Positions 9,718 to 18,432 of a DNA stretch of 35,760 nucleotides are shown here, in pieces. Under the pieces are notes generated by a model that was given only the letters and a program-made list of their open reading frames with translations, made no database searches and was not told the DNA's origin. Location: the NCBI GenBank assembly GCA_020849475.1, contig JADLGE010000046.1, positions 1-35,760 on the forward strand. Reading direction: 5' to 3'. Position 1 is the stretch's first letter. Each line of letters starts with the position of its first letter. Made by a program: the position numbers and the translations under genes. The DNA comes from Gammaproteobacteria bacterium (GTDB lineage Bacteria; Pseudomonadota; Gammaproteobacteria; Ga0077536).

Positions 9718-10653
9718 TTGATCCCACGTCTCGTCCATCGCTGTGGTCGCGCCCTGGCCGGCGCGGCGCTCATGCTGTGCGCCGCGTCGGCGAGCCACGC
9801 CGACAGCCGCTTCGCCTGCCCGCGCGCCCTGAGCGCCGACATCCCCGCGCGCCCCGCCGGCACGCCGGGCGGCGCACGTTTTGCGCGCAATGTCGCGACC
9901 CTGGTGCGCGGTGCGCGCGATGCCGAGACCTTGCGCGCGGTGCTCCGCGGAGACATCCCGGATTTTCTGCGCCGCCTGCAGCCAGTAGAGCTGCGCGCCT
10001 ACAGCAGCGACGGCCGCCCGCTGCACGCCACGGTGTGCGTGATGCCCGATTACCTCGCGGTGGGTAACGACCAGGACTTTCTGCGCATGCCCATGGGCTT
10101 GAAGGCGGCCACCGAAGTGGCCGCGCGCCTCGGTTTCGTGCTGCCCACACCGCGCATGGTCGACGCCATCTACCGCGAGTCGGCGCGTCATCTACGCCCG
10201 CAGCCGCTCAGCGCCGGGCCCGCGATGCGTTCCACCGCGTACTTCACGCGCCACAACGCCGACATCGTCGCGCAGTTGAAGCGCCTCGGCATCGCGCCCG
10301 GCGTGCTGCTCGCCGGTCACAAGAAAGACGTGGTGATTTCCAATCGCATGGACACGCATCCCGGCCGCATCGCCATCTACGGCTGGCATCAAACGAATGG
10401 CGAACCGATACAGCCCTTGAGCACCGCCCATGGCGTCGAATACGTCGACTACAGCCACGGCATCCGCCTGGTCAGCGACGTGATGCTGTTGAATGGCAAG
10501 GTCACTTCAGTGCACAAGGTGCTGGCCAACGCGCGCCTGGCTCCGGTGCTGAGTGACGAAGGCCCGGTGCCCGGGCTCGCCCATTACATTCCGGAAAAGC
10601 CGCGACGCCTGGCCGATGCGCGCAGCGCGATACTGACCATGGTCGCGCGCTGA
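9718..10653 (+). CDS. Secreted protein of unknown function
   Basis: A 311-residue protein with an N-terminal signal peptide (about residues 1-28, hydrophobic stretch ALAGAALMLCAASA, probable cleavage after SHA), so it is exported. The start is TTG 9718, chosen because GGAGG lies 4 bases upstream and the signal peptide would otherwise be lost. The mature part has no domain I recognise. Notable stretches are HKKDVVISNRMD, IAIYGWHQTNGEPIQPLS and EYVDYSHGIRLV; the clustered His, Asp and Tyr residues look like an active or metal site, but I cannot name an enzyme class. It follows the metabolic cluster by 67 bp and may or may not belong to it. Confidence 0.75.
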   Translation: MIPRLVHRCGRALAGAALMLCAASASHADSRFACPRALSADIPARPAGTPGGARFARNVATLVRGARDAETLRAVLRGDIPDFLRRLQPVELRAYSSDGRPLHATVCVMPDYLAVGNDQDFLRMPMGLKAATEVAARLGFVLPTPRMVDAIYRESARHLRPQPLSAGPAMRSTAYFTRHNADIVAQLKRLGIAPGVLLAGHKKDVVISNRMDTHPGRIAIYGWHQTNGEPIQPLSTAHGVEYVDYSHGIRLVSDVMLLNGKVTSVHKVLANARLAPVLSDEGPVPGLAHYIPEKPRRLADARSAILTMVAR

Positions 10654-10772
10654 ACGCTGACCGGACCGCTGCTTGAATCGAATCTTCGCAACCCCTCGCT
10701 GATCGCTCTCAAGGGCGATGCTCTTCAAAACTTTGCGCCGCAAGCAACGCGCTCGCGGCGCGTGAGGCCGAC

Positions 10773-11432
10773 ATGACTGAATTTGAAGTGACCGAGCGCA
10801 ACAAGCTCAAGCGCTACCCGAAACGCGGCTCGTATGACACCGAGACCATCTATCCCATCCTCGATGAAGCGCTGCTGTGCCATGTGAGCTTCGCCATCGA
10901 CGGCCAGCCGTTCATCATTCCGACCATACACGCGCGGCAGGACGATCGCCTGCTGATCCACGGCCTGAAGGGCGGGCGCATGCTCGAACATATCGAGGCC
11001 GGCAATGCGGTCGCGATTGCGGTGACTTTGCTCGATGGCCTGGTGTGCGCGCGCACTGCGTTCAACCATTCCATGAATTTCCGCTCGGCCGTGGTGTTCG
11101 GCACCGGCGCGGTGATTACCGACGCAGAAGAAAAGCTCGAAGCCCTGCGCTGCCTGACCGAGCGCCTGGTGCCCGGTCGCTGGCCGCACGTGCGCGCCCC
11201 TGACGACAAAGAGTTGAAGGCAACCACCATTATCGCCATCAATATCGAACAGGCGTCGGCGAAAATACGCCGAGGCCCGCCCGGCGATGACGGCGCCGAT
11301 CTCGATTTTCCGGTGTGGGCGGGCGTCATCCCGCTGCCGGTGATCCCGCAGGCGCCGGAGACGGATCCCAAACAGGCGGCCGGCTATCCGATACCCGAGC
11401 ATATCGCCAAGTACAAACGACCGACGGAGTGA
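10773..11432 (+). CDS. Pyridoxamine 5'-phosphate oxidase-like FMN-binding protein
   Basis: A 219-residue protein of the split-barrel flavin-binding family (Pyridox_ox_2 type). LDEALLCHVSFAIDGQPFIIPTIHARQDD and the following LLIHGLKGGRMLEHIEAG are the characteristic beta-barrel strands with a conserved His. The C-terminal WAGVIPLPVIPQAPETD is typical of this subgroup. Members bind FMN, F420 or heme and reduce or detoxify small molecules; the substrate here cannot be inferred. It stands alone between two intergenic gaps, and its stop codon nearly abuts the stop of the convergent SUMF1-like gene. Confidence 0.85.
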   Translation: MTEFEVTERNKLKRYPKRGSYDTETIYPILDEALLCHVSFAIDGQPFIIPTIHARQDDRLLIHGLKGGRMLEHIEAGNAVAIAVTLLDGLVCARTAFNHSMNFRSAVVFGTGAVITDAEEKLEALRCLTERLVPGRWPHVRAPDDKELKATTIIAINIEQASAKIRRGPPGDDGADLDFPVWAGVIPLPVIPQAPETDPKQAAGYPIPEHIAKYKRPTE

Positions 11433-11433
11433 G

Positions 11434-12453
11434 CTATTCGCTGGATGAGTCGTGCTTGACGGTCTTGCAGCAGCGAAAGCCCAGGTGATAGTTGGCGTGA
11501 CTGTGCGCGTCCATCACGCGCCCGCCGTGCCAGAACGGCGCGCGCCAGCGGCACCAGTCGGGATGGGCGCGGTAGGTGTCGAAGATGAACCAGCTGCCTT
11601 TCATTTCCGTGACGCCGAGCTCCGTGCTGCCGGTGCTCGCCATCTGCGCGGGACGGAGCGGCAGGTTCATATGTTCGGCGGCGTTGCCGTTCAAGTCGTA
11701 GACCCACAACGGACTGTGGCAGGCGGGAAAGTCGCCGGTCGGATAGGTGTTGGAGCCGCACTGGCCATAGCCGCCACCCTGGCAGCTGGCTGACTTGCGG
11801 CCGGCCTGCGCGCACACGCCGCGCTCGAACTCGGCGCCGTAACTCCAGCGCGCGTCGGCGGCGTAGCTGCGATTGTGCGCGGCGCGCATGCGCGCCACGG
11901 CATCACCATCACCCATGCCCTTGGCGAGATCAAAACGGTAATCCGGCGCGGTGAGCGCGCCGTCACAGGCGCCTTCCCATTCATGGGCGTCGCACAGACG
12001 CTTGCCGAGCGCGCTGCACACTTCGGCCGCTTCCCGTGCCTTCACCCACACCACCGGGTATTCGCAGGGGATGTCGGGGAATTCGTATTGATCGATGCAG
12101 GCGCGCGCCTGCTGCGCGCTTTCTTTGGCAGGATCGTAAAGCGGCGCCATGTAGGCCGCGCCACAAATCTTTTCGAACTCATCCTTGGGGTAAGGCGCGG
12201 GCGCGGCTTCGCTGCGTGCCAGGCAGGCTTCGCGGCTGTCGGCGTGCACGGTGATGTCGGGATTGCCTTGGCCCATGTAGGGCGAGCCCAGCAACAATGC
12301 ACGCAGCCTGTCCATCTGTTCAGCGCTGTAGCCATGCGCGGCTGCAATGCGCGCCAGCAATTGTTCATTGCGTGTGCGCAGTTCGCTCTTGCTGTCGGCG
12401 TGGACGGCCAGCGCCAGCAGCATGCCGAGCAGCGTCAGCAGAGTCTTGAGCAT
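11434..12453 (-). CDS. Secreted SUMF1/formylglycine-generating-enzyme-like protein
   Basis: A 339-residue exported protein (signal peptide about residues 1-20) with a C-terminal SUMF1-fold domain, seen in CIDQYEFPDIPCEYPVVWV, GKRLCDAHEWEGACDG, VYDLNGNAAEH and the closing NYHLGFRCCKT. Formylglycine-generating enzymes oxidise a sulfatase Cys using a pair of Cys residues. Here the corresponding segment reads DWCRWRAPF, so only the first Cys is present and the second position is Pro. It is therefore more likely a binding or structural member of the fold than a true sulfatase activator; no sulfatase gene is in the window. The ATG at 12453 overlaps the upstream gene's stop as TGATG, so the two are translationally coupled. 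Confidence 0.85.
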   Translation of the reverse strand: MLKTLLTLLGMLLALAVHADSKSELRTRNEQLLARIAAAHGYSAEQMDRLRALLLGSPYMGQGNPDITVHADSREACLARSEAAPAPYPKDEFEKICGAAYMAPLYDPAKESAQQARACIDQYEFPDIPCEYPVVWVKAREAAEVCSALGKRLCDAHEWEGACDGALTAPDYRFDLAKGMGDGDAVARMRAAHNRSYAADARWSYGAEFERGVCAQAGRKSASCQGGGYGQCGSNTYPTGDFPACHSPLWVYDLNGNAAEHMNLPLRPAQMASTGSTELGVTEMKGSWFIFDTYRAHPDWCRWRAPFWHGGRVMDAHSHANYHLGFRCCKTVKHDSSSE

Positions 12454-14201
12454 CACGGCGCGCGCGGCGCGGCGCGACGCGTGAGATAAAAGAAATCCCG
12501 ATTGTCGGGCGTCGCCAGAAAGCGCGGCACGGGCGCGCCGTGCAGCACCGGGTCGCCCTGGCTCATGTCGCGCACCACGTGCTCGATGGCCACGTCCCGA
12601 TCTTGCTGTCGATACAGCGCGAGATAGGTATGCACCAGCGCGTTCATGTCGAGCAGCATGGCGTAATCGCAGTCATAGGCCTGGAACACGCGCGCCATGA
12701 CCGACGGCGTGGCGGTGGAGAAATAGGCATAGATGAGCATGCTGCGACCCGCGTGCCGCGCCATGCATAAACCAGAGCGCAGCGCGCGCAGGCTCGATTC
12801 CGACGAGCCCGACCAGTTGCCCGGTCCCCAGCGATTGACCAGCAGGCCCGGCACCGACTCGCCGCTGTCGTGGTCGCGTTCGACCAGCGCCACGCCGTTC
12901 TGGCGCGCATAGCGCACCAGTTCCAGCTTGCGCGCGTCACGCTCGGTCCAGGTGCCCATGTGCACGCTGCCGTCGACCAGCACATAGAGCGTGGCAAGGC
13001 CGGTCTTGAGTGACGACAGCACCACGCCCTCTTCGACGAAGCCATAGTGATTGCCGTTGTCGCTGCGCGAGAACGCACCGTACTTGAAAGCGCCGTGATC
13101 GCGCTTGAAGCCGCCGATGAACGTGGCCGCGGTGCGCGCGGTCTGCCACGGCGGCACCATGCCGGTCATGGCCAGCGGACTCAGCGTGGCGAAACCATCG
13201 GGGCCGGCCCAATCAGAACTCGCGTGGGGCGCGAAGGCACGCGGTGACCAATCGACGCGCGGATGATCGGTGCCCATGGTGAACGCCATGTCGAACTGCT
13301 CGAGATCGAAGGCGACGAGATAAACCAGCGCCGAGCGTTCGACCGCGTCGAGCGCGTTGACGCTGCCGAGATTGCGTTCGAGGATCTCCGGCGCGACGGC
13401 ATCGCCTTCCATCACGCTCACGTATACGCCGGCCTGCGCGCGCGCCGGATACCACCGGCCGGTGAGCATGCTGCCCGGCGCGTCGACCTCGATGCCGAGC
13501 CGCTCGCTGGCGATGGCGGCGTCGGCGAACTGCGGCGCGACGCGCGCCGCACGCGGACCGTCACGCACCGTGCCCTGCGCATCGGCGCGGGTGGCGATGG
13601 CGCCGACTTCGCGCTCGGCGTCCTGCAAGCGCGCTTTCACCGCGTCGACTATCTGTTCACCGCCCCACACTTTGTCGCGCAGGAATTCCACCACGCTTTC
13701 CAGAGATGTCTCGGCGCCGCGCAGACGACGGCGCAGATACAGCTTGCCGTCGCACAGCGGCACATAGGGCAGCTTGCGCGTGGCCGCCACGGCCAGGCTG
13801 TTGTCACCGCGCAGCTCGCAATGCAGATCGCCGTCGGGGCTCGTGATCAGCACACTGGCGCCGTCGGCCGAATCCAGCAGCAGCCTCTGCCTGTCGGGCT
13901 GGGGCAGTTGCAGGTGATAGGCGACGCGTTTGCCATCAGCGTCGCCTACTTCGAGCACATACCAGGCGTGCATGACTGGATTGAGATCGGTCAGCACCGC
14001 GCCCGCCTCTTCGTCGCCGCCGGCCATGCGACCGCGGGTGGTCTGGCGAAAGGCCTGCAGTTCGACCACCGAGCGCGCCGCCGGCGCGTGGGGCGCTTCG
14101 ATGGCATCCTCGGCGCGCAGCGTCGCACTCGCCAGCAGCGCCAACAGCACAGCGGCGCGCGCGCGGCGCGGGCCAGTCGGGCGTGAAGTGACAGTATTCA
14201 A
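12453..14201 (-). CDS. Exported protein with NAGPA-like (phosphodiester glycosidase) domain
   Basis: A 582-residue protein with a probable signal peptide (residues 1-30, AAVLLALLASATLRA). The second half, from about residue 350, follows the plan of phosphodiester glycosidase (NAGPA, DUF2233) domains: FIGGFKRDHGAF, GVVLSSLKTGLATLYVLVDG, GRSMLIYAYFSTATPS and ARVFQAYDCDYAMLLDMNA, the last resembling the LDGGGS segment though without its glycines. The first half has no recognised domain. NAGPA family members cleave sugar-phosphodiesters of envelope polymers. The start is a TTG with no strong ribosome binding site, so the N terminus is uncertain. It is coupled to the SUMF1-like gene and the two probably act together in the periplasm. 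Confidence 0.65.
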   Translation of the reverse strand: MNTVTSRPTGPRRARAAVLLALLASATLRAEDAIEAPHAPAARSVVELQAFRQTTRGRMAGGDEEAGAVLTDLNPVMHAWYVLEVGDADGKRVAYHLQLPQPDRQRLLLDSADGASVLITSPDGDLHCELRGDNSLAVAATRKLPYVPLCDGKLYLRRRLRGAETSLESVVEFLRDKVWGGEQIVDAVKARLQDAEREVGAIATRADAQGTVRDGPRAARVAPQFADAAIASERLGIEVDAPGSMLTGRWYPARAQAGVYVSVMEGDAVAPEILERNLGSVNALDAVERSALVYLVAFDLEQFDMAFTMGTDHPRVDWSPRAFAPHASSDWAGPDGFATLSPLAMTGMVPPWQTARTAATFIGGFKRDHGAFKYGAFSRSDNGNHYGFVEEGVVLSSLKTGLATLYVLVDGSVHMGTWTERDARKLELVRYARQNGVALVERDHDSGESVPGLLVNRWGPGNWSGSSESSLRALRSGLCMARHAGRSMLIYAYFSTATPSVMARVFQAYDCDYAMLLDMNALVHTYLALYRQQDRDVAIEHVVRDMSQGDPVLHGAPVPRFLATPDNRDFFYLTRRAAPRAP

Positions 14202-14329
14202 GGGCGGTGCTTGAGCCGGTACGCGCGTTGTGTGACGAAGCCATGCGCAGTCATGGGCCGCGCGCCGGGCATGATAACAGCAGCATCCGCGGCTGCGGCT
14301 TTCCTTTCAGTCGATTGTGCCGGGGGCTT

Positions 14330-15475
14330 CTACACAATCATGCGCTGAAAGCGCCGCGCCGCCAGCAGCAGGATCACGAGCCCCATCACGGCCAGCACCA
14401 GCGCATCGCCCCACAGCTCGGCCAGCCCCGCGCCGCGCAGGATCACGCCGCGCGCGATGTCGACCATGTAGGTGGCCGGCACCAGGTAGCTCATGCCGTA
14501 GAACAGTAGCGGCATGGTGTCGCGCGGGAAAATATAGCCGGACAGAAAAATGCTCGGCAGGATGCTCATCATGCCGAGCTGCAAGGCCTCGGTCTGGGAG
14601 TTGGCGCGCGTCGAGATCAGAAGACCGATGGTGAGATTGACGAACAGATAGCCGGTGGTCAGGCACACCAGCAGTAAAGGATTGCCGTGCATGGGCACGC
14701 TGAAGGCAAAGCGCATGAACAACAGGATCACGACCAGTTCGACCAGCCCCAGCGCGAAGTACGGCATGATCTTGCCGAGCATGATGCCGAGCGGCCGCGC
14801 CGGCGTGACCAGCAGTTGTTCGAGGGTGCCGCGCTCCTTCTCACGCACGATGGAAAACGCCGTCAGCATGGTGGTGACGAACAGCAGCAGCACCGTCATC
14901 AATCCCGGCAGGAAGAAATTCGGCGAGCGCGAATCGGGGTTGAACATGAGCTTGGGGCGCACATCGATGACCGGCTTGACGCCCTCCGGCAGCATGCGCT
15001 TCAGCGATTCATCGAGGCCCACCTGGGTGGCGACATTGAGCGCCTGGCCGGCCACCGCCGAATCTGAGCCGTCGACCATCACCAGCACCTGGGCCTGGCG
15101 GCCGGCCAGCAGATCCCGCGCGAAAGTCAGTGGAATCTTGATGGCGACACGCGCACGGCCGGCGACCATTTCCTGGTTGAGCGCATCATCCGAATCGACA
15201 TAGCGATACACGCGATAGGTGTCGGTGTTGCGCAGGCGATCGATGAAAGCGCGACTCGCCTGCGTGCCGAGCAGCGCCGTGCCATCGCGCTGATTGGCGC
15301 CCGAGGCGTCGAATACCACGGTCGGCACCTGGCGCACATTGGTGTCGATGGCGGTGCCGAGGATCACCATCTGCATGAGCGGCATCATGAGCGCGAACAC
15401 GATGGCCAGACGATCACGCCGCGCGTGCAGCATTTCCTTGTAAAACACCGCGCGAAAGCCGCGTAGCGCACTCAT
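14330..15475 (-). CDS. ABC-2 type transporter permease
   Basis: A 381-residue inner-membrane permease. A first membrane helix (LAIVFALMMPLMQMVILGTAI) is followed by a periplasmic domain of about 150 residues and then five or so helices starting at PNFFLPGLMTVLLLFVTTM. EKERGTLEQLLVTPARP is the conserved coupling segment of ABC-2/YbhR-type permeases. The start is ATG 15475, which overlaps the ATPase stop as ATGA; an upstream extension lies inside the ATPase gene and is not credible. With the ATPase and membrane fusion protein upstream it forms a YbhG/F/R-like exporter; only one permease is present, so it would act as a homodimer. Confidence 0.95.
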   Translation of the reverse strand: MSALRGFRAVFYKEMLHARRDRLAIVFALMMPLMQMVILGTAIDTNVRQVPTVVFDASGANQRDGTALLGTQASRAFIDRLRNTDTYRVYRYVDSDDALNQEMVAGRARVAIKIPLTFARDLLAGRQAQVLVMVDGSDSAVAGQALNVATQVGLDESLKRMLPEGVKPVIDVRPKLMFNPDSRSPNFFLPGLMTVLLLFVTTMLTAFSIVREKERGTLEQLLVTPARPLGIMLGKIMPYFALGLVELVVILLFMRFAFSVPMHGNPLLLVCLTTGYLFVNLTIGLLISTRANSQTEALQLGMMSILPSIFLSGYIFPRDTMPLLFYGMSYLVPATYMVDIARGVILRGAGLAELWGDALVLAVMGLVILLLAARRFQRMIV

Positions 15476-16428
15476 GCGCCACCCTCGATTTCGCGCTGAC
15501 GTCTCTCGGTGAGTTCGACGAACACGTCTTCGAGACTCGGCACCAGCGGCCGGCATTCATCGACCGTCACGCCGCCGCGGCGCAGCGCGGCGAGGATGGC
15601 ATCGATGTCGACGTCGGCGTCGACCAACAGATGCACACTGCGACCAAAGATGGTGCTGGAGCGAATGCCAGGCACGGCGGCGGCGATGCGCCGGGCGAGA
15701 CCGGCGTTGGCGGTGCTCACGCCGTAACGGCGTGTGCCGGCCGGCGTCACTTCCGGCAGCCGGCTCAGATTCTCCGGCGTGCCGTCGGCAATCAGGCGGC
15801 CGTAGTAGAGATAGGCGAGATGGGTGCAGCGCTCGGCTTCGTCCATGTAATGGGTAGTGACGAAGAACGTGATGCCCTGCGCCGAGAGTTCGAACAGCAA
15901 GTCCCACAGTTGGCGGCGCGCGACCGGATCGATGCCGGCGGTCGGCTCATCGAGATACAGGATGCGCGGCGCATGAATCATCGCGCAGGCCAGGGCCAGA
16001 CGTTGGCGCCAGCCGCCGGACAAACGCCCGGCCAGGCGGTCGCGGTAGGGCCCCAAGGCGTTGCGCTCCAGGGCGCTGTCGATACGCGCGCCGAGATGCG
16101 TGCCGCTCAAGCCATAGGCCATGCCATAGAAGCGCAGGTTCTCGAGCGCGGTCAGGTCGTCATACAGACCGAACTTCTGGCTCATGTAGCCGATGCGGCT
16201 GCGCACCGCCTCGGCTTCGCGGCTGACGTCGAGGCCGTCAATGAAGGCGGTGCCGGCACTCGGCGGCAGGAGGCCGGTCAGCATCTTGATGGTGACGGTC
16301 TTGCCGCTGCCGTTGGGACCAAGGAAGCCGAAGATCTCGCCTTGCGCGACTTCGAACGAGACATCGTCGACGGCGGTGAAGTCGCCGAAGCGGCGCGTCA
16401 GATGTTGCGCAACGATGGCGGCGCTCAT
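15472..16428 (-). CDS. ABC transporter ATP-binding protein
   Basis: A 318-residue ATPase that drives the ABC-2 permease encoded next. Walker A GPNGSGKT is at residues 37-44, the signature LSGGWRQR and Walker B ILYLDEP follow, and a switch His is present in VTTHYMDEAE. The C-terminal 80 residues form the regulatory extension common in drug and lipid exporters (DrrA/YbhF-like). Start and stop both overlap the neighbours as ATGA, so the three genes are translated as one coupled unit. The substrate is unknown; multidrug or envelope lipid export is the usual role. Confidence 0.97.
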   Translation of the reverse strand: MSAAIVAQHLTRRFGDFTAVDDVSFEVAQGEIFGFLGPNGSGKTVTIKMLTGLLPPSAGTAFIDGLDVSREAEAVRSRIGYMSQKFGLYDDLTALENLRFYGMAYGLSGTHLGARIDSALERNALGPYRDRLAGRLSGGWRQRLALACAMIHAPRILYLDEPTAGIDPVARRQLWDLLFELSAQGITFFVTTHYMDEAERCTHLAYLYYGRLIADGTPENLSRLPEVTPAGTRRYGVSTANAGLARRIAAAVPGIRSSTIFGRSVHLLVDADVDIDAILAALRRGGVTVDECRPLVPSLEDVFVELTERRQREIEGGA

Positions 16429-17501
16429 GGCGCGCGTGGCGGGAAATGCACCTCGGCGGCGGTGCCGGCGCGCAGTTCGTCACGGCCCTCCTCCACGCGC
16501 ACCTTCACGCCTATCACCTGGTGCACGCGCTCTTCACGGGTCTGCACATTGCGCGGCAGGAATTCGGCGCGCTGACGAATCTGCTCGACGCGGCCGCGAA
16601 AGCGGCGACGCGGAAACGCATCGACGCCGATGTCGACTTCCTGGCCGAGATGCACTTCGCCGATGCGTGGCTCCGGCACGAAGACCATCACGTAAAGCTC
16701 CGCGCTTTCGAGCAGACGCGCGACCGCGGCATTGGGAGCCAGCAGGTCGCCAGGGCGCAGATCGAATACTTCGACGGTGGCATCGCGCGGCGCGCGCACC
16801 AAAGTTTCATCGAGACGCGCGCGGGCCAAGGCGAGTTGCGCCTCGGCCTCGGCCACCGCCGCGCGCGCCGCTTCGATGTCTTCAGCGCGATAGCCATTGA
16901 CGGTGCGTGCCGTGACCGCAAGCGCGGCGGCCTGGCGGCCGGTGGCCGCGGCCAGCGCATGGTCTGCCGCGCGCAAGGCGGCGCGGGCCCCGTCGGCGGC
17001 GGTCGCGGCATCGTCGTGGGCCTGCTGCGCAATCATGCCGCGCGCCAACAGATCGCGACTGCGCGCGAGGCGTCGTTCGGCATTGGCGGCATCGGCGGCA
17101 AGACGCGCTTTATCGGCGCGGGCCTGCGCAATCTCATCGGCGCGAAAGCCCGCGTTGCCGCTGGCCGCGGCGCGCGCTTCGGCGATGTCTTCGACACGCG
17201 AACCGTGTTCGCGCTTGCTGAGTTCGGCGCGTGCGGCGGTGAGCGCCGCTTGCGCCAATGCCACCGCCGGTGCGAGTTGGTCATCATCCAGGGTCACCAG
17301 CACCTGGCCGGCACGGACCTGCTCGCCTTCATGGGTGCCTAAAGATTTCACGCGGCCGCCGACCTTGGAACCGACCTCGATATCACGCGCTTCGAGCGTG
17401 CCGTAGGCGGTCAGCGGCGCGCTCTCGAGGTGAGCGTGCTGTTGATAGGCCCATGCCAAGGCGACGCCACACAGGAGAACGAACAGCACGACGCGCTTCA
17501 T
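16425..17501 (-). CDS. HlyD/YbhG-type membrane fusion protein
   Basis: A 358-residue periplasmic adaptor. An uncleaved N-terminal membrane anchor (VVLFVLLCGVALAWAY) is followed by the first half of a lipoyl domain (GSKVGGRVKSLGTHEGEQVRAGQ), a long Ala-, Glu- and Arg-rich coiled-coil hairpin (about residues 75-210) and the returning half with APRDATVEVFDLRPGDLL. Its plan is that of adaptors that join an inner-membrane ABC exporter to an outer-membrane channel such as TolC. The start at 17501 is chosen for the membrane anchor and the AGG upstream; a longer form from 17621 would add 40 basic residues before the anchor. It is the first gene of the exporter operon. Confidence 0.93.
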   Translation of the reverse strand: MKRVVLFVLLCGVALAWAYQQHAHLESAPLTAYGTLEARDIEVGSKVGGRVKSLGTHEGEQVRAGQVLVTLDDDQLAPAVALAQAALTAARAELSKREHGSRVEDIAEARAAASGNAGFRADEIAQARADKARLAADAANAERRLARSRDLLARGMIAQQAHDDAATAADGARAALRAADHALAAATGRQAAALAVTARTVNGYRAEDIEAARAAVAEAEAQLALARARLDETLVRAPRDATVEVFDLRPGDLLAPNAAVARLLESAELYVMVFVPEPRIGEVHLGQEVDIGVDAFPRRRFRGRVEQIRQRAEFLPRNVQTREERVHQVIGVKVRVEEGRDELRAGTAAEVHFPPRAP

Positions 17502-17905
17502 GAACCTGCCTCGCCGACTGACGGGGACGAACGATTCGACGGACGCTGGCAAGGGATTCGGCGCGTGAACATGGCTCTCACTGTAGCGCGGACGGGCACT
17601 GCGCCGAACACCGGTGGGCACATGGGCGCGCCGGACGCGCGCGCGCCTGACGGGCGGCCATCACGAAATCGCTGTCTTTGTCGAAACAGGCGGAGTACTA
17701 TCGGGCGCATCGAGCTTTAATGCGCAGCCCACTAGGCAGCGCGCATTCCATCCTAAGCAAGCCTCCCTTTGACACTGTCTCTCATCGGCCGCTTCTTTAG
17801 AACCAAGGCATTTGCCGTTCGACGGCGGATCGAGAAACGGATGACTTCGTGTCATGGACTCCGTATCTCGCTAAAACTGACAAGACACACCTCTGTGAGA
17901 TTTGA
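17502..17905. other. Divergent intergenic region between exporter operon and RRM gene
   Basis: These 404 bp hold the promoters of two divergent units and no credible gene. For the plus strand the only consensus-like element is TTGACA at 17769. A small dyad ATGAC/GTCAT lies at about 17841-17855. I saw no clear promoter for the minus-strand exporter operon. Confidence 0.5.
17769..17798 (+). promoter_or_regulatory. Candidate promoter of the RRM protein gene
   Basis: A perfect TTGACA (17769-17774) is followed after 18 nt by the poor -10 candidate TTCTTT (17793-17798). It would give a 5' leader of about 100 nt, which is not rare for RNA-binding protein genes that control their own translation. 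The weak -10 makes this tentative. Confidence 0.3.
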
Positions 17906-18169
17906 ATGAATATATATGTTGGCAATTTAGCCTACGGCGTCACCGATGCCGACCTGCACGCGCTGTTCTCGGCTTCGGGTGAAGTCTCCGCCGCGTCGGT
18001 GATCATGGACAAGATGACTGGCCAGTCCAAGGGTTTCGGCTTCGTCGAAATGCCGAGCAACGCCGATGCCGCGTCCGCAATCAAGGCGCTCAACGAACAG
18101 CCGCTGAAGGGACGCAATATGCGCGTCAATGAAGCTAAGCCGCGGGAGCCGCGCGCACCGCGCTACTAA
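17906..18169 (+). CDS. RRM-type RNA-binding protein
   Basis: An 87-residue protein consisting of one RNA recognition motif. RNP2 is IYVGNL (residues 3-8) and RNP1 is KGFGFVEM (about 42-49), with the aromatic residues that stack on RNA bases present. The short tail PREPRAPRY is basic but lacks the glycine-rich extension of cyanobacterial Rbp proteins. Such proteins bind single-stranded RNA and are often induced by cold. The gene is monocistronic: it has its own leader and is followed by two hairpins and a strong terminator. Confidence 0.96.
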   Translation: MNIYVGNLAYGVTDADLHALFSASGEVSAASVIMDKMTGQSKGFGFVEMPSNADAASAIKALNEQPLKGRNMRVNEAKPREPRAPRY

Positions 18170-18183
18170 AGCGCGGTCCGCCC

Positions 18184-18255
18184 TGTAGGTGCGAATTTAT
18201 TCGCACATTCCAGGTGCGGCGCGACGATTCCAAGGTGCGATTGAAATCGCACCTT
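18184..18255. repeat. Pair of REP-like hairpins
   Basis: GTGCGAA (18189-18195) pairs with TTCGCAC (18200-18206) around TTTA, and AAGGTGCGAT (18232-18241) pairs with ATCGCACCTT (18246-18255). The first sequence, TGTAGGTGCGAATTTATTCG, is of the kind dispersed between genes in pseudomonads and related gammaproteobacteria. The pair shares the GGTGCGA motif and sits in a 3' untranslated region, the usual place for REP elements. Genome-wide copies cannot be checked here. Confidence 0.6.
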
Positions 18256-18275
18256 CAGGAATCTCGCAAGAGCCG

Positions 18276-18303
18276 AGGCCGCCTTAAGGGCGGCCTTTTT
18301 TTT
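18276..18303 (+). terminator. Rho-independent terminator after the RRM gene
   Basis: AGGCCGCC (18276-18283) pairs with GGCGGCCT (18289-18296) around a 5-nt loop and is followed by eight T residues. This is one of the clearest terminators in the window. Confidence 0.93.
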
Positions 18304-18432
18304 GTTCTGCGCAAATCTCCCCGTGGCGTTGAAACGGCGCCGCAGCTTGCCTCCGGGTCATCGCCGTCCTAGCGTTACAGGGTCACGTCCGTGACGCGCC
18401 GGCCCGGCAACACATCACTGCGGGGGATAATC

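Noticed and set aside
11434..12453. Functional formylglycine-generating enzyme
   Set aside because: The second active-site Cys is replaced by Pro and no sulfatase gene is nearby.
13263..14186. 307-residue plus-strand frame opposite the NAGPA-like gene
   Set aside because: The minus strand has a signal peptide, family-like motifs and coupling to its neighbour; the plus frame has none of these.
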